Below are positions 24,369 to 36,752 of a stretch of DNA of 64,000 nucleotides, piece by piece (within the stretch, counting starts at the first letter, position 1; each line of letters starts with the position of its first letter). The stretch comes from Stenopsyche tienmushanensis (taxonomy: Eukaryota > Arthropoda > Insecta > Trichoptera > Stenopsychidae), in assembly GCA_008973525.1 (NCBI GenBank), contig WACJ01000465.1, forward strand, positions 32,749 to 96,748, read 5' to 3'. The notes below the pieces were generated by a model. That model searched no databases. It had not been told where the DNA came from and worked only from the letters and a program-made list of their open reading frames with translations. Both the position numbers and the translations under genes were made by a program.

Positions 24369-26268
24369 AGACAACTTTCATCTTCATTTTGAAGTTGATA
24401 GCTTAGGACCCTAATATTATAAAGATATGAACAGACGCAAACGAAACATTTTCAGGGTTGGACCAGACTCAAGGGTTGACATGCGTATTTCCTAATAAAA
24501 AAAGTCACTATTAATATTTTGTATATTTTAAATTATCATAAACTATCCGATTATCGTCTTAAGATATAAACTGATGAAGCAATGGATAGATTTTCTACGC
24601 AAGTAATAGGGCATTACATTTTGGATAATGAAAGTGATCCAATAAATTATTTGATATTCTGATACATGTCTAACAACTTAAAAACTTTAATGATGGAATA
24701 AGTAGTTATATATAAGACAAAAAAATCGCATAAGCATGGATGCCCTATATATTAACTTGTCATATAAGAATCTTATATGATATAAAACAAATTAAATACT
24801 TGGGAAGTCCAATGTCACAACGTGTGTAATCAAAATTCGATTCTGTGAATAGATTTATTACGTTTTTCAAAAAAAATATTTAATGATTTGTAGCGTGGGC
24901 GATTTAACATCCCCATGCAATAGCGCTGTTGATCTAGGCGCGTTTGAGTAGGGAAGAATCGTCGATTGGCCTTGACGACGGGATGTTGTCCTTCTCGCAG
25001 CCAGATCTCTCTCTCGTGTTGAATACAAAGTTACCTAGAGAAAAGAGTATTTTCATCGGATCGACGGATGGGCGGGGGTCCACCCCCATCCATCTGTCCG
25101 GCTGTACATGATCCGATAGAATAACGGACCCGTGCGTTAGCGCGGCCATCCCGACGATCACGTGGGAGCAGGAAGCCACTCGGCGATTCTGCTCCGAGAG
25201 CGTCAGCTATTTTTTTTTTTTAAATTTGAACACTTACATTTATACTATATGTACTTTGTAAATGCTTACAAATTTGTAAATAAATACTGGCTATAAATGC
25301 CTGCCATAAATGTTGGTGAATCGTTAGAGTTCGCATTATTAAAATAAAATTTGGAAGTCGCGGAAGACCTTGCAGGGTCGCGACCAAATTTAGCTCCGGG
25401 CATCCTGTTTTAATTCGGCGTATAGTCGAATAATGGCGTGATGATATCTCAAAGTACCACGAATAAACAATGGAGCAGGATAAAAAATGACGAGCATTTA
25501 AAATGCTCGGATGGCATTATCCTGTTGCGAAACGCTAAAAAGGGTTGTTGCTCTAATAGCATCTATTGTTCTGTCAATAGTGCCATTTTCGTTTCATCGA
25601 TAGCGCTGAATTCTGGATTTAAATACCCACGGCGACATTACTCAAAGTGTTCTCCGTCTCCCTCTATCAATTCCTGTGGGAGAGAAAGGCGCGATCAGAC
25701 TTTTTGAGAACTGAAAGCGATCCTCAGCTGAAGTGGTAAATGAACTTGCATTACACTTGTAGCGTATTCCTTAGCGAAACGCTTTGGTTGGCAATGGATT
25801 AAAGTGAAACTGTGACGTATGACTCCAGTCCTAAATCATTCGAGATGAGCTAAAGAAGCGTGACAACCGTATATAAACAGCCGCATTTAATTGTTGCCAA
25901 TAAAGATAAGAAATATCCGACGTCAAATGAAGGAATGTGCCGTATTGATGTGATGGCTCGTTATCGCCTAAAGAATAGTTCGAGTTAGCTTCGTTGAACT
26001 CTTCGTGTTGCTATATGCTGACAGGATCCAATTACAGCGTGATTCCGGAGAATCAAACACCAAGGCCTTAAACATTATATCTGATTATATTCACCGATGA
26101 TCTGATTTCGATTAAATATTCATTCTGTATTTTATTGTTATTCATTTTGCTATTATACTAATGTTGCTTTAAATAGGTTGCTTGCAGAGTCCTTTCATCG
26201 AAGACATGGATATTAGATTGTCCGGTCAGAAATGCCGTTTTTTCATGCATACTTTTTAATCATCCGTT
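24369..26268. other. Unassigned sequence
   Basis: Higher-complexity islands lie at 24900-25190 and 25320-26040. The first contains a short G+C-rich hairpin near 25064-25103 (GGGGGTCCACCCCC core). A TATA-like CGTATATAAACAGC occurs at about 25869, but no coding sequence follows. Confidence 0.35.
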
Positions 26269-26339
26269 GTGTCTCAGCCATCCCTTCGAAAACACGTATT
26301 ATATACTATGTTAGTCAACAAACATCTGGAAAACGATAT

Positions 26340-26790
26340 CTTCTACAATTTTTTTCTCGAACCGCATTTCAAGATGGAAGATTTTGCGCCGAACAAACGA
26401 ACTGATAAAACGAACCGAAATGACAAAACGGTTGAAGTGGATGACGATATCGTACGTGCTGAAATTGAATCAAATCCAACATAGACTGTACGAAAATTGA
26501 TTGTGATTTAATTGATAAAGGGAAGAAACAACCGTTTTTACACAAGATGAAAAATGGGTGTTGTACTCAAATCTGACAATGACTTTCAAAGGGGCAGGTA
26601 AAGAAACCAACCCCTCGACGGGGTCTAACAGTAAAAAAAGTTCTTTTTAAATGTATAGTGGGACTTTAAAAGGATAATCTACCATGAAGTCCTTCTATAA
26701 GGTCAAACCATAACGAGGGAGATTTATTGTTTACAATTAAAAAGTTTAAAAATGGCATTGAGTACGAAGAAGCCAGGTGTAGTCAACCGT
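26340..26790 (+). pseudogene. mariner transposase remnant with internal deletion
   Basis: An open frame ending at 26484 contains FKMEDFAPNKRTDK and VEVDDDIVRAEIESNPT, then a stop followed by TVRKLI. This corresponds to the end of the first helix-turn-helix and the start of the second in mariner transposases. Within about 60 bases the reading jumps to FTQDEKWVLYSN, the stretch around the first catalytic Asp (usually VTGDEKWxxYDN), so the middle of the N-terminal half is deleted. Several stops and frame slips follow. The first catalytic Asp is present, but the second and third are not recognisable. Confidence 0.65.
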
Positions 26791-26830
26791 TGTCAAATTC
26801 TTCTAGCAACGAATTCTATTGGCAAACAAT

Positions 26831-29776
26831 TCCGCATATCTACTTTATTCTCCTAACCTTGCTCTTTCCAACTATAATCTATTTAGATTGATGCAGAATT
26901 ATTTATCGGGATAAAAATCATAAATATAGAAAAGGTGAAAAATATTTTATATCAAAACTCGTTGAATTTTATTCTTCCCGATTTAAAAAAAAATAAATGG
27001 ATGGGAAAAGGTTGTATCTACTGAAGGAAAATATATTATATCGATAAAATTAATTAATATTTTTTTAAAATTTAACATTTAACTCTTTTATTTAAAAAAC
27101 GACATTTCTATCTGGACAATCTATTATGAGCTTAAAATTTAATGAATGTGTTCTAAATTTGCATAATTAGATAATATATCTGGATGAACTCTCTTATGAA
27201 AAAGCTTTAAAAAAGTGCTTGAAAATGAAGTGTTAATTAGACGAAAACGAATGAGGTAAAGAATAATTTTTGAAAATTGATTCATCATCATTTCCATGGT
27301 TTCGCTAATAGTTTATAATCCGGCGAAATGGATGCTGTGCCAAATGTTTTATCACTCATTAATGACTCCTTACCGAAATCCTTACAAATTTTCAGATAAA
27401 AATATCCGTGTTTAAAATACAAATATTAGTGTTTAAAATACAAATATTAGTGTTTAAAATACAAATAATTAGTCATTTCATGTGCAAATTTTATACGAAT
27501 GTAAATTTGGTGATCTTGGGGACTTTCAACAAATGATTCAATGCAATTTAAATAACAATCGATCAGTTGCCAGTGAATGACATTAGACATTGACTAAATT
27601 TGCATTTTTATTCTGAATTACCACACATATTCGACTGGGGTTAACCACTTGCAAGCGATTTATATATTAAATACTACGAATTAGTTTTACATTATATTTA
27701 TTTCTAGCTTGAACAAATCATCCGTTTCCAAATGCTATCCAATTTCTCTTCTTTGTAATTTGAGAATTAGTTAACAACAATTAATTTGAGTTTAAAGCTA
27801 GAATAGGTATATAAATATGCTTGAGTAAAGTTTGAGAATCAAAATCGACTATAAATCTCGAATATTTTTCTATTTAAAACCAATCAATAAGATTCGAGTG
27901 CCACGTAAAAGGCAGGGGTCAATCATATCCCACTCGTTGACTCTTTAATTGTGAAATATGGATAATCCCCTGACAGCAGTTCGAAGTTGCTCATAATTCA
28001 ATTGTTCCAGTCGGAGGATTCCGACAATCATGGGGGCGATTGTAGAACTCCAGAGTAGTAACGTTTTGGTCCAGACCATTGATTGAGAATTAGGCGTCCA
28101 TTGATGGGACGACATGGCACAACGGAGACAATTGTCGGACCAAATGCGATGTGGCATGGCAAGATTTCCAATTCGACACAAGCATTGTGTGCACAGAGTA
28201 AACAGCGTCTGTACACAAATTTTGTGGGAATCATCGCTTTCTCTAATAGATGCCTTATAAATGAGGTCGATTCAGGCCAAATACATTCATAGTAACTTGA
28301 TGATTATATACCCTTCGTCCCGAATTGTCTCTTAGATCCTTGCCATTTTCAGACTTTGAGCGAAAAAATCACTCACACGATATTGTGATAATCTCATTCT
28401 CGCTTTTACCATTTCGGGATCGTCGACAAAAACCAACGTTGACTGGCAAAATATTTTCTTTGTGCTATGGCAACTACCAAAACGGCGATCGCTAATCTCG
28501 CCATTTAAAGAAGCGGCTGAGATGCTTCTTCCTGTCATTTTAGGCTAATCTTGCACCACATGGACAGCTGTTGACGGTGTTCCTTTCAAATATAAATTTA
28601 TACGTCCAAGTATAACCAGTATTTTTTTAAAAATAAGTTACAAGAACATTGTGAAAAAGGACTGTAGAAAAAAATCAAATAAATTGTACGATCCGTCAAG
28701 CATAATATCCCCACTTCCCCACAGGCCAAATGCGTCTATAGCCGCAAACATGTTATTTAATTTTTATTGCTATATTCTTAAATGTTATTCGCAAGTGAGG
28801 TTAAAAAAATCCAACTGAAAATATTCAAGAACCCCTCAATTGCGAGTGTTACATATATTTTAAACTATTAATTGTACACTTATTATTGAACACTTACCCG
28901 GCTCAGTTGAACGTATCGAATTGAATGAGTATCCCAGTTATTTTGGTCGGGAATTTAACGGGACGTACGCAAGCATTCAAAGTCAACTTTTCGAAAGCAA
29001 GGATCAAACATTGCATCGTCCATCATCCTTTGTACATTTATGGCTCAGATTATATTTTCATGAATAGTACACGAGTACAAAACATATCTACAATTGAACT
29101 ATTACAAGCATTAATGATATTAATGACATTGAACAATAGATTTATGAACCGTTTAATGAACTATTCTAAATACATTTCGCTGTTATTATGGCCGCAAAAG
29201 CTTGTTAAATCCAAATTACTAAATTGAAAAGTCGGCGTAAAAAATGAATTTATAGTGACGTTTGCATATTATTAACTTAAGTGGCAGACTTTATGATCTA
29301 ACATAAAACGACGTTGACCCAAACTCATAGTTTTACATCGTACCCGAGGATATCGCGTTTGAAATTACTCGCTCAAGGACTAAGTTGAACGATTGCATTT
29401 CTTCCGATTCATAAATTTATATTGGTCATAAAATATAAACTTGTCAGCGCGTATAAAAGTAAAGGGCATCTCGTATTTGCTGCTGTTTTGGCCTATGACT
29501 CTATTTTGAGGAACGCCTTCAGGATTCAAATTGCATTCAATGGGTTCACAACCGGCCAAGTTTGATCTTGAGACTAAGCTATTTATGCAAATGCATGTTT
29601 GCCTAAGGGTCTTCACATTCAACCCGTGTTCATTTTAACAACATTGAGTGAAGGAATCGTTTTAAACTTATTTTTCCAAATAATTGAAATCTCTGCTGCG
29701 AGCTATGAAAATCTTTTAGATAGGATTGGTATCAATATTAATTTCATGTTTTCTTTACAGCTTACATTATTTTGCA
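26831..29776. other. Unassigned sequence with a small tandem repeat
   Basis: No gene recognised. Higher-complexity islands lie at 27890-28560 and 29280-29620, with short open frames on both strands and no recognisable domain. Confidence 0.35.
27408..27471. repeat. Tandem repeat, three 21-22-bp units
   Basis: The unit GTGTTTAAAATACAAATATT(A) is repeated three times head to tail; the last unit carries one extra base. Confidence 0.9.
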
Positions 29777-29948
29777 ATGGAGACAGAGAGAATATTTTAC
29801 GTATATAGTACGATTTTATAGATAGTTAACCCAAATTTATCGACTTATAATGATGTCTGAATGATATAATGAATCGATTTCAAGTGTATTGTTTATGTTT
29901 ACTTGAAGAAATGATCGAATATTATGTGCTATCGACAGTGTTTATTTA
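29777..29948 (-). mobile_element. Diverged partial copy of the TTAA element, abutting C3
   Basis: The phrases AAATTTATCGACTTATAATG, GATTTCAAGTGT and GTGTTTATTTATTAA follow the internal order of the TTAA element, but with many more differences than the other copies. The trace stops at the TTAA where the younger copy C3 begins, at a position where other copies read GTTTATTTAACTG. C3 thus appears to have inserted at an internal TTAA of an older copy. The expected continuation beyond C3 is not seen. Confidence 0.55.
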
Positions 29949-30503
29949 TTAACCTGTATGGGAGTACTTACGGAAATATCCGTTTTGACCTTCACTATTC
30001 AGAAAGAGCACTCTTGTGCATTGAAGCTCCGAGGCGGACAGAGACAGAGAGAACTTAGCGCAGTTCGGGAGACTGAGACGGAGAGCTTCTTCATATGCAT
30101 CGCATGATTGTATAGATCGTTAAGCCCAAATGTATCGACTTACAATGATTTCGATTTCAAGTGTGTTATTTGTTTACGCAAAGAAATGACCGAATATTGT
30201 GTGTTATCGAGAGTGTTTGTTTATTTAACTGCTTGCCGTTCTTCGCTGCGTGTTGAATGAGTCTTTGTTCAATTATCATTTCCTTCTAAAGGAGGAGCAC
30301 TTAAATCGATTTTTGTGCATTGTGTATGTAAAGAAATGAAGTGGTCTTGTATGCACTATCAAGTGTTCATTTACAATTGACTCTGCCTCGAATTGAAGAT
30401 TGTCTTACGTTGATTAGGAGCTGACAGAAAGTAATCGGTGTAAAGCGATTATGACAACAACGACTTCATCGATTTTATATTAGTTCACTACGCAAAGGGC
30501 TAA
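29949..30503 (-). mobile_element. Non-coding TTAA element, copy C3, subfamily A end
   Basis: An inverted copy beginning TTAACCTGTATGGGAGTACT. The far end reads GCAAAGGGCTAA, where TTAA has mutated to CTAA. The interior matches C2 closely. Confidence 0.7.
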
Positions 30504-32195
30504 AGTTACACACAAAGATGCAAATAATAACTTCTCAAGCGCGAATTACGGCCATAAACGTTAGGCCATTTAGTCACATAGGAATAAATTTTATAAGATT
30601 TTAATTATTGAATTTGCGTAATGAATATTTAGAGCACTCTAAAAATTATCATAGGTGAAACTCGAACAATTTTTTTCAATTTAATACTCATTGATAGACT
30701 GGAGAATTTTTCTTTGCTGAATTAATAAATATGTATTCAAATGCTATTAATCAAGTATTGGTATAGGTATAATGGCTTAGATCCTGGACCAACAAATTTA
30801 ATACATCTCGTCAATCGTTTTAGTTCAGGTTTAACCTTTTTTCCTGGATTTGAAAAAGTAAATATTGATTCTTCTGCCTTAAAAATATCAAATAATCCTA
30901 CTCTAACTTTAACATGCGTGGAAGGGAAATGGGAAACCACCATATAAAAAATCCTATCCATAGAAAATCGTCTGTCAAGATGACCTACAGCTGATAATGA
31001 ATAAAACAACTCGAAAAGAAGAATAAATGCAATTAACGATGTTAATTGCATTTATTCATATGTAATATTTATAAATGGTAATTTGATATAAAAGATAAAA
31101 GGTTCTTGTTCTGTGGTAAATTCTTTGTAGATTATTTAGAATCATAATATTCCATGATGACGAATACATTGTCTAATATTTTGGCCTGGTATGCTGTAAT
31201 CATTAAGCCATTTCGAGACAGTTCGGCGTTGTGTAAACTCAATGCCTTAGACATTGTCGCATTTAGACTTTTCCAAACAGAAATACCCAAAAGCAACTCG
31301 AGAAGATTTAACGTCCTGTAAATTTTCCCATAAACATTTAAAGGCCCGTCCATGACCCAACTGACGTTCTCGCATCATTTTCCGGAGAACTCGCCTCAAA
31401 ATGAGCTCGTAAACTCCTCTCGCCGACTAGATTTAAAGTATCTCCTAATGTGCGAATCTTGGGCGGGCACACATAAAAACCCGCACTTTCGTAAAACATT
31501 CGTAAATTTTTCCCGTCTCCAGATGTTGACGATCTACCTCGGAACTAATGATCTAGTCATACATTATGACAGGAAGAAAAAAAAGACATTTTTCATCCGT
31601 TTTGGTGCGGAGCTCATGACAACCGTCTTTCAGAATAAATACTGTGTCATTCATACCTGTAATGGTCGTACCCAAATAGCTCTTGATTATACGACACGAC
31701 ACCATTTCAATTGACAAAAAATATCAAATTTAAAAGATTACGTCCTATAAATCATACCCACGACGAAACCATTCTATTCAAATATGTACGACAATGATCT
31801 TAGTGTTGACTTCGTGAGTTATGCAAGATCGTCACGATTTTCTCGACTATAATGTTTACTCTCGGAGATTAAAGCTCTGCTGTTGAGTTCCTTGACCGGT
31901 TCTTTGCGACTCTTCTTGACATACTTAAAAATAAAATCAAACAATTGGAATGAAATCGCAAAAATGCATGAAAAAAATTGTCATCATCATATATGGCTTT
32001 CGCTAATCAGCCAGTTTGAATGATGTGTTATTTGTCGGATATAAATATGGTTTGTACTACGATTAGTGGATTAATCTCAAAATTGTCAAAGAAATAAGAT
32101 TGACCAAAATTGAATGCACGTTGGAATAATCTATGACTTGGTTCAACATAATGTCGAGTCAGCCAAAAACATAGTAAATGTAATGGTAAAATTTA
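30504..32195. other. Unassigned sequence
   Basis: No gene recognised. A 120-codon frame at 31352-31714 and a 104-codon minus frame at 30737-31051 have no recognisable domain. The stretch around 30918-30953 resembles 21260-21292. Confidence 0.35.
31021..31057. repeat. Perfect palindrome, 17-bp arms with a 3-base loop
   Basis: GAATAAATGCAATTAAC, then GAT, then the exact reverse complement GTTAATTGCATTTATTC. Also listed in the findings. Confidence 0.9.
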
Positions 32196-32417
32196 TTAGG
32201 GTGTCCCATAAGTTTCTTTCGTTTTCATATTAAAAAAAAATAAACAATAATTTGTATTACATCAAAATTTATTGAATAATATATGATCCATTCAGTTCTA
32301 TTACCTTTCTTCATCTCTCCGAAAGCCTCATAATGTCTCCTTGCCAAAATTTCCCAGATTTGTTGGCAAAATATTGATCAAGGTACATTTTTTTTTGATT
32401 TTTTGAATTTTCACTTT
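32196..32417 (-). mobile_element. mariner 3' end fragment, same family as 50724-51577
   Basis: The fragment starts just after TA with TTAGGGTGTCCCATAAGTTT. Its reverse complement follows the last ~220 bp of the 50.7-kb mariner, including the codons for the C-terminal transposase stretch (LDQYFANK region) and the shared TTATTGAATAATATATGATC non-coding part. Only this end of the element is present; the other end is not seen near 32420. Confidence 0.75.
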
Positions 32418-33279
32418 AAAATAACATAATATGAAATAGGTTTGTCTATAAATAAGGATTTGTAATATTTAAATGATTTAGTGCGAAAAAAATTAATCAA
32501 GTTTGAAAAAAAGCTCGTTTATTATTCCATATTTCATTCAATAAAAGACGCCCTCGTTAAGGAATTCAGTTATTTCGCTCGTAAAAAAATCGGCATGCAT
32601 ATTTTAAAAAATCATAAAAGTTCCCGTATAAAAAGTTCTATTAATGAACATAAAGACTTTCGGTGGATCGGGAAGAGTTGCCCATAAAACGGTACCACGT
32701 CGTACCATTTTAATATTCATTGCTTCGGTAATAGTTCTACTTCGACAAAGCTTCCTCAAAAGGGCTCAATTTTCCCCCTCAAAAGAAAAAATAAATAAAT
32801 AACAATAAAAGAATGGCGTCGCCTTTCCAGAAAACGGCACAAAACTTTTATTGTTATATGATATGGGAAAACAGGTTTGTTATTCTGAAGCCATCACCGA
32901 TACTTTTAACTCGACAATCAATATTTTGGCTACTTTGTCGGCCTGCCTTTTTATTTTAGTTCTTGACAGGCGGTGTCCAAAGAATGCCATATAAAACCCC
33001 CGCCAAACAATCTTAAATGTGGATCTTACAAAATATAACATAATATTTTTGTTGGATATTGTTCTAAAAGTGGTTAACCGATATTTTTAAAATACATATA
33101 CATACAGACTGATTTTCATACGATAAAATACATGAAAAGATTACGCATTCCAAATGTATACAACTTAACATGAATCGTAAAGATATGGATCTTATGTCCA
33201 ATTCTGCTATTTTTTAAAAGCTCTTAATTAAGCATGTCACGCATTTGTCGACCGTTGTCTTAAATATATATTTATATCC
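32418..33279. other. Unassigned sequence
   Basis: No gene recognised in this spacer between two mariner remnants. The part at 32690-33000 is less A+T-rich. Confidence 0.35.
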
Positions 33280-33620
33280 GTTCAGGACATCTTATTAATT
33301 TTAATATCGACGTTCTTAAAAATCTTATGCAGTCAGAGCCACAATTAACAGTGGATCAGATCACAGAAAGGATGGATTCATCTCATGGAACAGTTTTTCG
33401 TAATTTAAAAGAAGATTGGAAAAGTATCCAAGCATGGAAAGTGGGTGCCGCATAAGCTATCCGAATTCAATTGCCAGCAACGAATAAACATTTGCACTTC
33501 CCTTTTATCGCACTTCGAAATAGAGACATTTTTTGACAGTTTGGTAACAGGTGACAAAAAACGGATTATTTATTATAATGTCACAAGAAAATGACAGTGG
33601 ACAGATAATTATTATACACT
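33280..33620 (+). pseudogene. mariner transposase remnant (HTH to first catalytic Asp)
   Basis: A plus frame from 33282 reads QSEPQLTVDQITERMDSSHG, corresponding to the second helix-turn-helix of mariner transposases. One base slip later comes WVPHKLSEF, the WVPHxL linker, then RINICTSLLSHF and the stretch VTGDKKRIIYYNVTRK. The last is the region of the first catalytic Asp, normally GDEKWxxYDN. The Glu and Trp after the Asp are replaced (KKR). Stops interrupt the frame, and the remaining two catalytic positions are not found downstream. It is a third, separate mariner lineage in the window. Confidence 0.7.
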
Positions 33621-33959
33621 AATATTTGAGATGTATAAAATAATATCTTTAGTAATCCTGCAACCTTTTTATGCTGCACTTATTATCCTTAAACTATAAA
33701 AAGATTTCTTGTCACAATGGCTATCAATCATTTTTTATTATACGTAATTATTCAATTACATATCAAAATGACATAAAAGACGTTATTTAACATAATTATC
33801 TTAAATACGTTCATATAAAATGGTTCATTAATAGAAAAGTTATGATGGTTATATAAATTTTGCGTGTATTTCATTGAATTAATTAGCGGTCTACAGCCCG
33901 TCGTCGATTGTGAAACTTTATTGATGGCTTTAAACTGTTTGAAAATGAATAGCTTCGGT

Positions 33960-34020
33960 GTGTCAGGGTATCAGTGTTTAACTTTGCAGTGCATCTTGTT
34001 CATACGTTAGCGCGATCAAA
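33960..34020. repeat. Short dispersed repeat, partner at about 5890-5970
   Basis: Contains GTCAGGGTATCAGTGTTTAA and TACGTTAGCGCGATCAAA in the same order as at 5.9 kb. Element type unknown. Confidence 0.5.
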
Positions 34021-34179
34021 ATATAAAGAGGAAGATATCAATTATATCCGTCTTCAATCAGCTGGAAGCAAAAATCGCAAATCATTTCGCGTATCGCTAT
34101 TTCAAAATACAAGCAACATCTTTCGACGATTTTCTTTCTGCAGAAAGGTCCCAAAAATTGAAATAAATCATCAGAGTCG

Positions 34180-34620
34180 CGGAGAGCGCAGTTTTGTTCT
34201 TTAATGGGCGCCAGCCGCATTGCAGCCGCCCAAATGACAAAAATAACATTCGGAACTCTACCCACACGCGGTTTCTTACCATTTTGGGTGGGTTTATTAA
34301 AAAAATAATCGTCGTTATTTTTTCACGGACTATTTTTCGCACGGGCGGGAATATAAGAGCAATATAATGCGGCCGCGGTGGTGCCGCGACATGGGGGCGG
34401 AAAGCTCTTATTGTAAATAAAAGAAGCTTTTCCCTGGGAAGTTGCGCCACCTGTGCCGACGGACGGGGCTCCGTGGCCCCCGGGGACCACAAATTCTTAT
34501 TAACCCTCCGCCCCCCTCGGGGCCGCGCGGGGCTCCCGCTAAATGGTCGCCGCTCCCCCCGTTTAGCGTTCCCGAGCAAACCGACCTTCGGGGAGTAATC
34601 ATTTACACTGAAAAATATCC
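34180..34620. other. G+C-rich island
   Basis: This is the most G+C-rich stretch of the window, with runs such as GGGGCTCCGTGGCCCCCGGG and GCGGCCGCGGTGG, in a strongly A+T-rich setting. A 160-codon minus frame (34097-34579) is open through it but has low-complexity Arg/Pro-rich content and no known domain. Stop codons are rare in G+C-rich DNA, so the frame is probably chance. It could be a promoter-proximal or other regulatory island. Confidence 0.4.
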
Positions 34621-35414
34621 ATTAAGGTGTTGTTTATGCAACAAGTTTGCGGGACCCTATTTATGGTTTCGGGCTAATGAGACATTTTCTATCTCCTTTT
34701 AAACGAAACCTATTGAAACAATATTTTTTAGCGGTCCCCTTTTAAGGGGCGCATTAAGATAAACGGCCTTCTTCAGCGCAGCCTGCGAGGGTGTGCTTCT
34801 TTTGTATCATTCTTGACGAGAAAATCCACAATTTACAACCGCATCGGAGGCAAAGTAGCCTCACAATACACGGCAATAAAAGCACAGTCGTCAATTACGA
34901 GATAATCTGGCGATGCCTTCCGAATGGACGTATTGATATTCTGAAAATATTTAAACGTCGACTCTTAACAAGTGTCTATAAAGATAAAAGACCAACAATA
35001 AATAAGGTGGGCCGAGATAGAGGCCTTTCGCTTCCGTTCCAGAAAAAAGCTCTCTCGTGCTTCGATGGCGCAACTTTAATCGGCGCTTTTGACATTTTGG
35101 ATGTCAGCATTGCTAAATTCATATTTCGCCTTTCAAGACTATCGATCAAATTTAACCTTTACATAATAAAGCAGAACAGACCGTTTACATATTTTACGCA
35201 TTACTTACAGGCTTGAGAGAAAAATTGAACAAGACAGAAATATCCGATAAGATATCGATTAATTACTAAATATTTTAAATCTTAATATCTTATAGAGGGA
35301 TTAATCGAAATATTTTTGTATCAAACACGGTTTTCATGATAAATTGTTTTAGATGAAATACGAAAAAAATAATATTTCAAGCATACAAAGTCAAAACATT
35401 CATGTCCTAAATGG
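34621..35414. other. Unassigned sequence
   Basis: A 141-codon plus frame (34791-35216) is open but resembles nothing I know. No splice or promoter context supports it. Confidence 0.35.
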
Positions 35415-35800
35415 CTGAATAAAGGAGGAACTTTAAGCCCGTTTTTTCTTGAAACTACTTTTGCCAAGCTTACGGAAGTTCTCCCACACGACCTATATGA
35501 GCATTCTATATAAAATTCAGCAGACACGTGTACAATAAATGTCTTCATCGTTTGACTTACAATTATCAAAAAGTATTTTTAAAAAATTATTTAATGAACA
35601 AAAAGCTAGAAAAAAATCTTGATAAAAACACACACTTTTATTCGATTGCTCACAATATTTTTAATTTCCAATATTTCTTCTTAATTATAGTCTAAGCTAT
35701 ACATAATATGATACAAAGTAAAAATATGTTTAATTTTTTTGCTGCAGATCACCTGTCCAAGATTTAAGACTTCCGTGGTGCAGAATGTCATCACTCATGC
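35415..35800 (+). repeat. Diverged dispersed repeat, inverted partner of 17580-17970
   Basis: Aligns along its length with the reverse complement of the 17.6-kb copy; see that entry for the landmarks. It ends about 25 bp before hAT copy 4. Confidence 0.6.
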
Positions 35801-35825
35801 ACCGACATATGTAGCTAGCTAGCAG

Positions 35826-36752
35826 TAGGGAATCCAATCCCGGGATCCCGGACAGTTTTAGGTACTTAAGAATCCCGGGATTAAAAAACGTAATCCCTAA
35901 AATCCCGGGATTGAAATTTTTATCTAACAGAAATCGTACACCTCACCAACACGATGAAGGCTACTAAATCGAGACATTCCCGACGAAATCTGGACGCTTG
36001 GAAATAGTAGCGTAATTACTAATTGGCGAACTTAGGCGACGCATAGGAGCAGTGACTGTCTAATCTATGTATACATATATACCGTACATGTATGTTTTTA
36101 AAATTGTTATAGTAAAATTTCCCTACCGGTGATGTATTTACTACACCTCGACTCGAATAGTGGGAATATCGATATGAAATGTAATAGATACGGGGTTCAG
36201 AATTTTTATATTCCTACGTAATATAATTGCAAATCACATCAAAGTATTATAGGATATAAGTATTCATCTGCAGCGACGGAAATAAATAATTTGTCGGGAA
36301 ATCGGGAATTTTGCGATTTTTAGTCCGTGTCTCAGCAGAAAGAAATTTTATCAGTCACATTGATGGTGTTATACGAAAATGAGGGCTCACGCGATCATCA
36401 ACTCGAACTAGAATTTAAATATCTGATGACGATACCTCCACCAAGTGTGGAAGCTGAGCGTGCATTTTCAGCAGCAAATTGTCTGGCTTCCAAAATCAGA
36501 TCCAGACTAAATGACGAAACACTAATTAATGTTAATGTTACTTCGGGCATGTTTTCAAAATAATATTTGAATTTTTTAGTGTTTTATTTATCTATTTTTG
36601 AATTGTATTTTTATCTTTTCTTAAATAAATATTGGCCTTCAAGTGATTTTTTTATATTGGACAAATGGACTTATTAGTAATTTTTGATCAAATTCATCAA
36701 GGCAATTTCTTAAAATATTGAAAATCCCATCCCAAAGGATCCCGGGACTGGT
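35826..36752 (+). mobile_element. hAT deletion derivative, copy 4 (right end damaged)
   Basis: The left end TAGGGAATCCAATCCCGGG is intact and followed by the ATCCCGGGAT subterminal repeats. The right end stops at GGATCCCGGGACTGG without the terminal repeat. No target duplication can be scored. Orientation and body are as in copy 3. Confidence 0.8.
36327..36563 (+). pseudogene. hAT transposase C-terminal (dimerisation) fragment, copy 4
   Basis: This 78-residue frame carries IPPPSVEAERAFSAAN and KIRSRLNDETL. The motif Thr before Ser is Pro here. One codon is lost in the stretch after NDETL (LINVNV instead of LMFNVNV), again a loss of exactly three bases. It ends at FSK like the other copies. 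It is a relic of the transposase 3' end, not a complete enzyme. Confidence 0.75.

Noticed and set aside
25064..25103. G+C-rich hairpin considered as a terminator or regulatory element
   Set aside because: It has no neighbouring gene, and the setting is eukaryotic, where such a hairpin has no defined terminator role.
34097..34579. 160-codon minus-strand open frame
   Set aside because: It lies in the G+C-rich island where stop codons are rare, is Arg/Pro-rich without a domain, and overlaps other open frames; most likely chance.
34791..35216. 141-codon plus-strand open frame
   Set aside because: No recognisable motif, no codon bias or splice context, and ordinary composition; not supportable as a gene.
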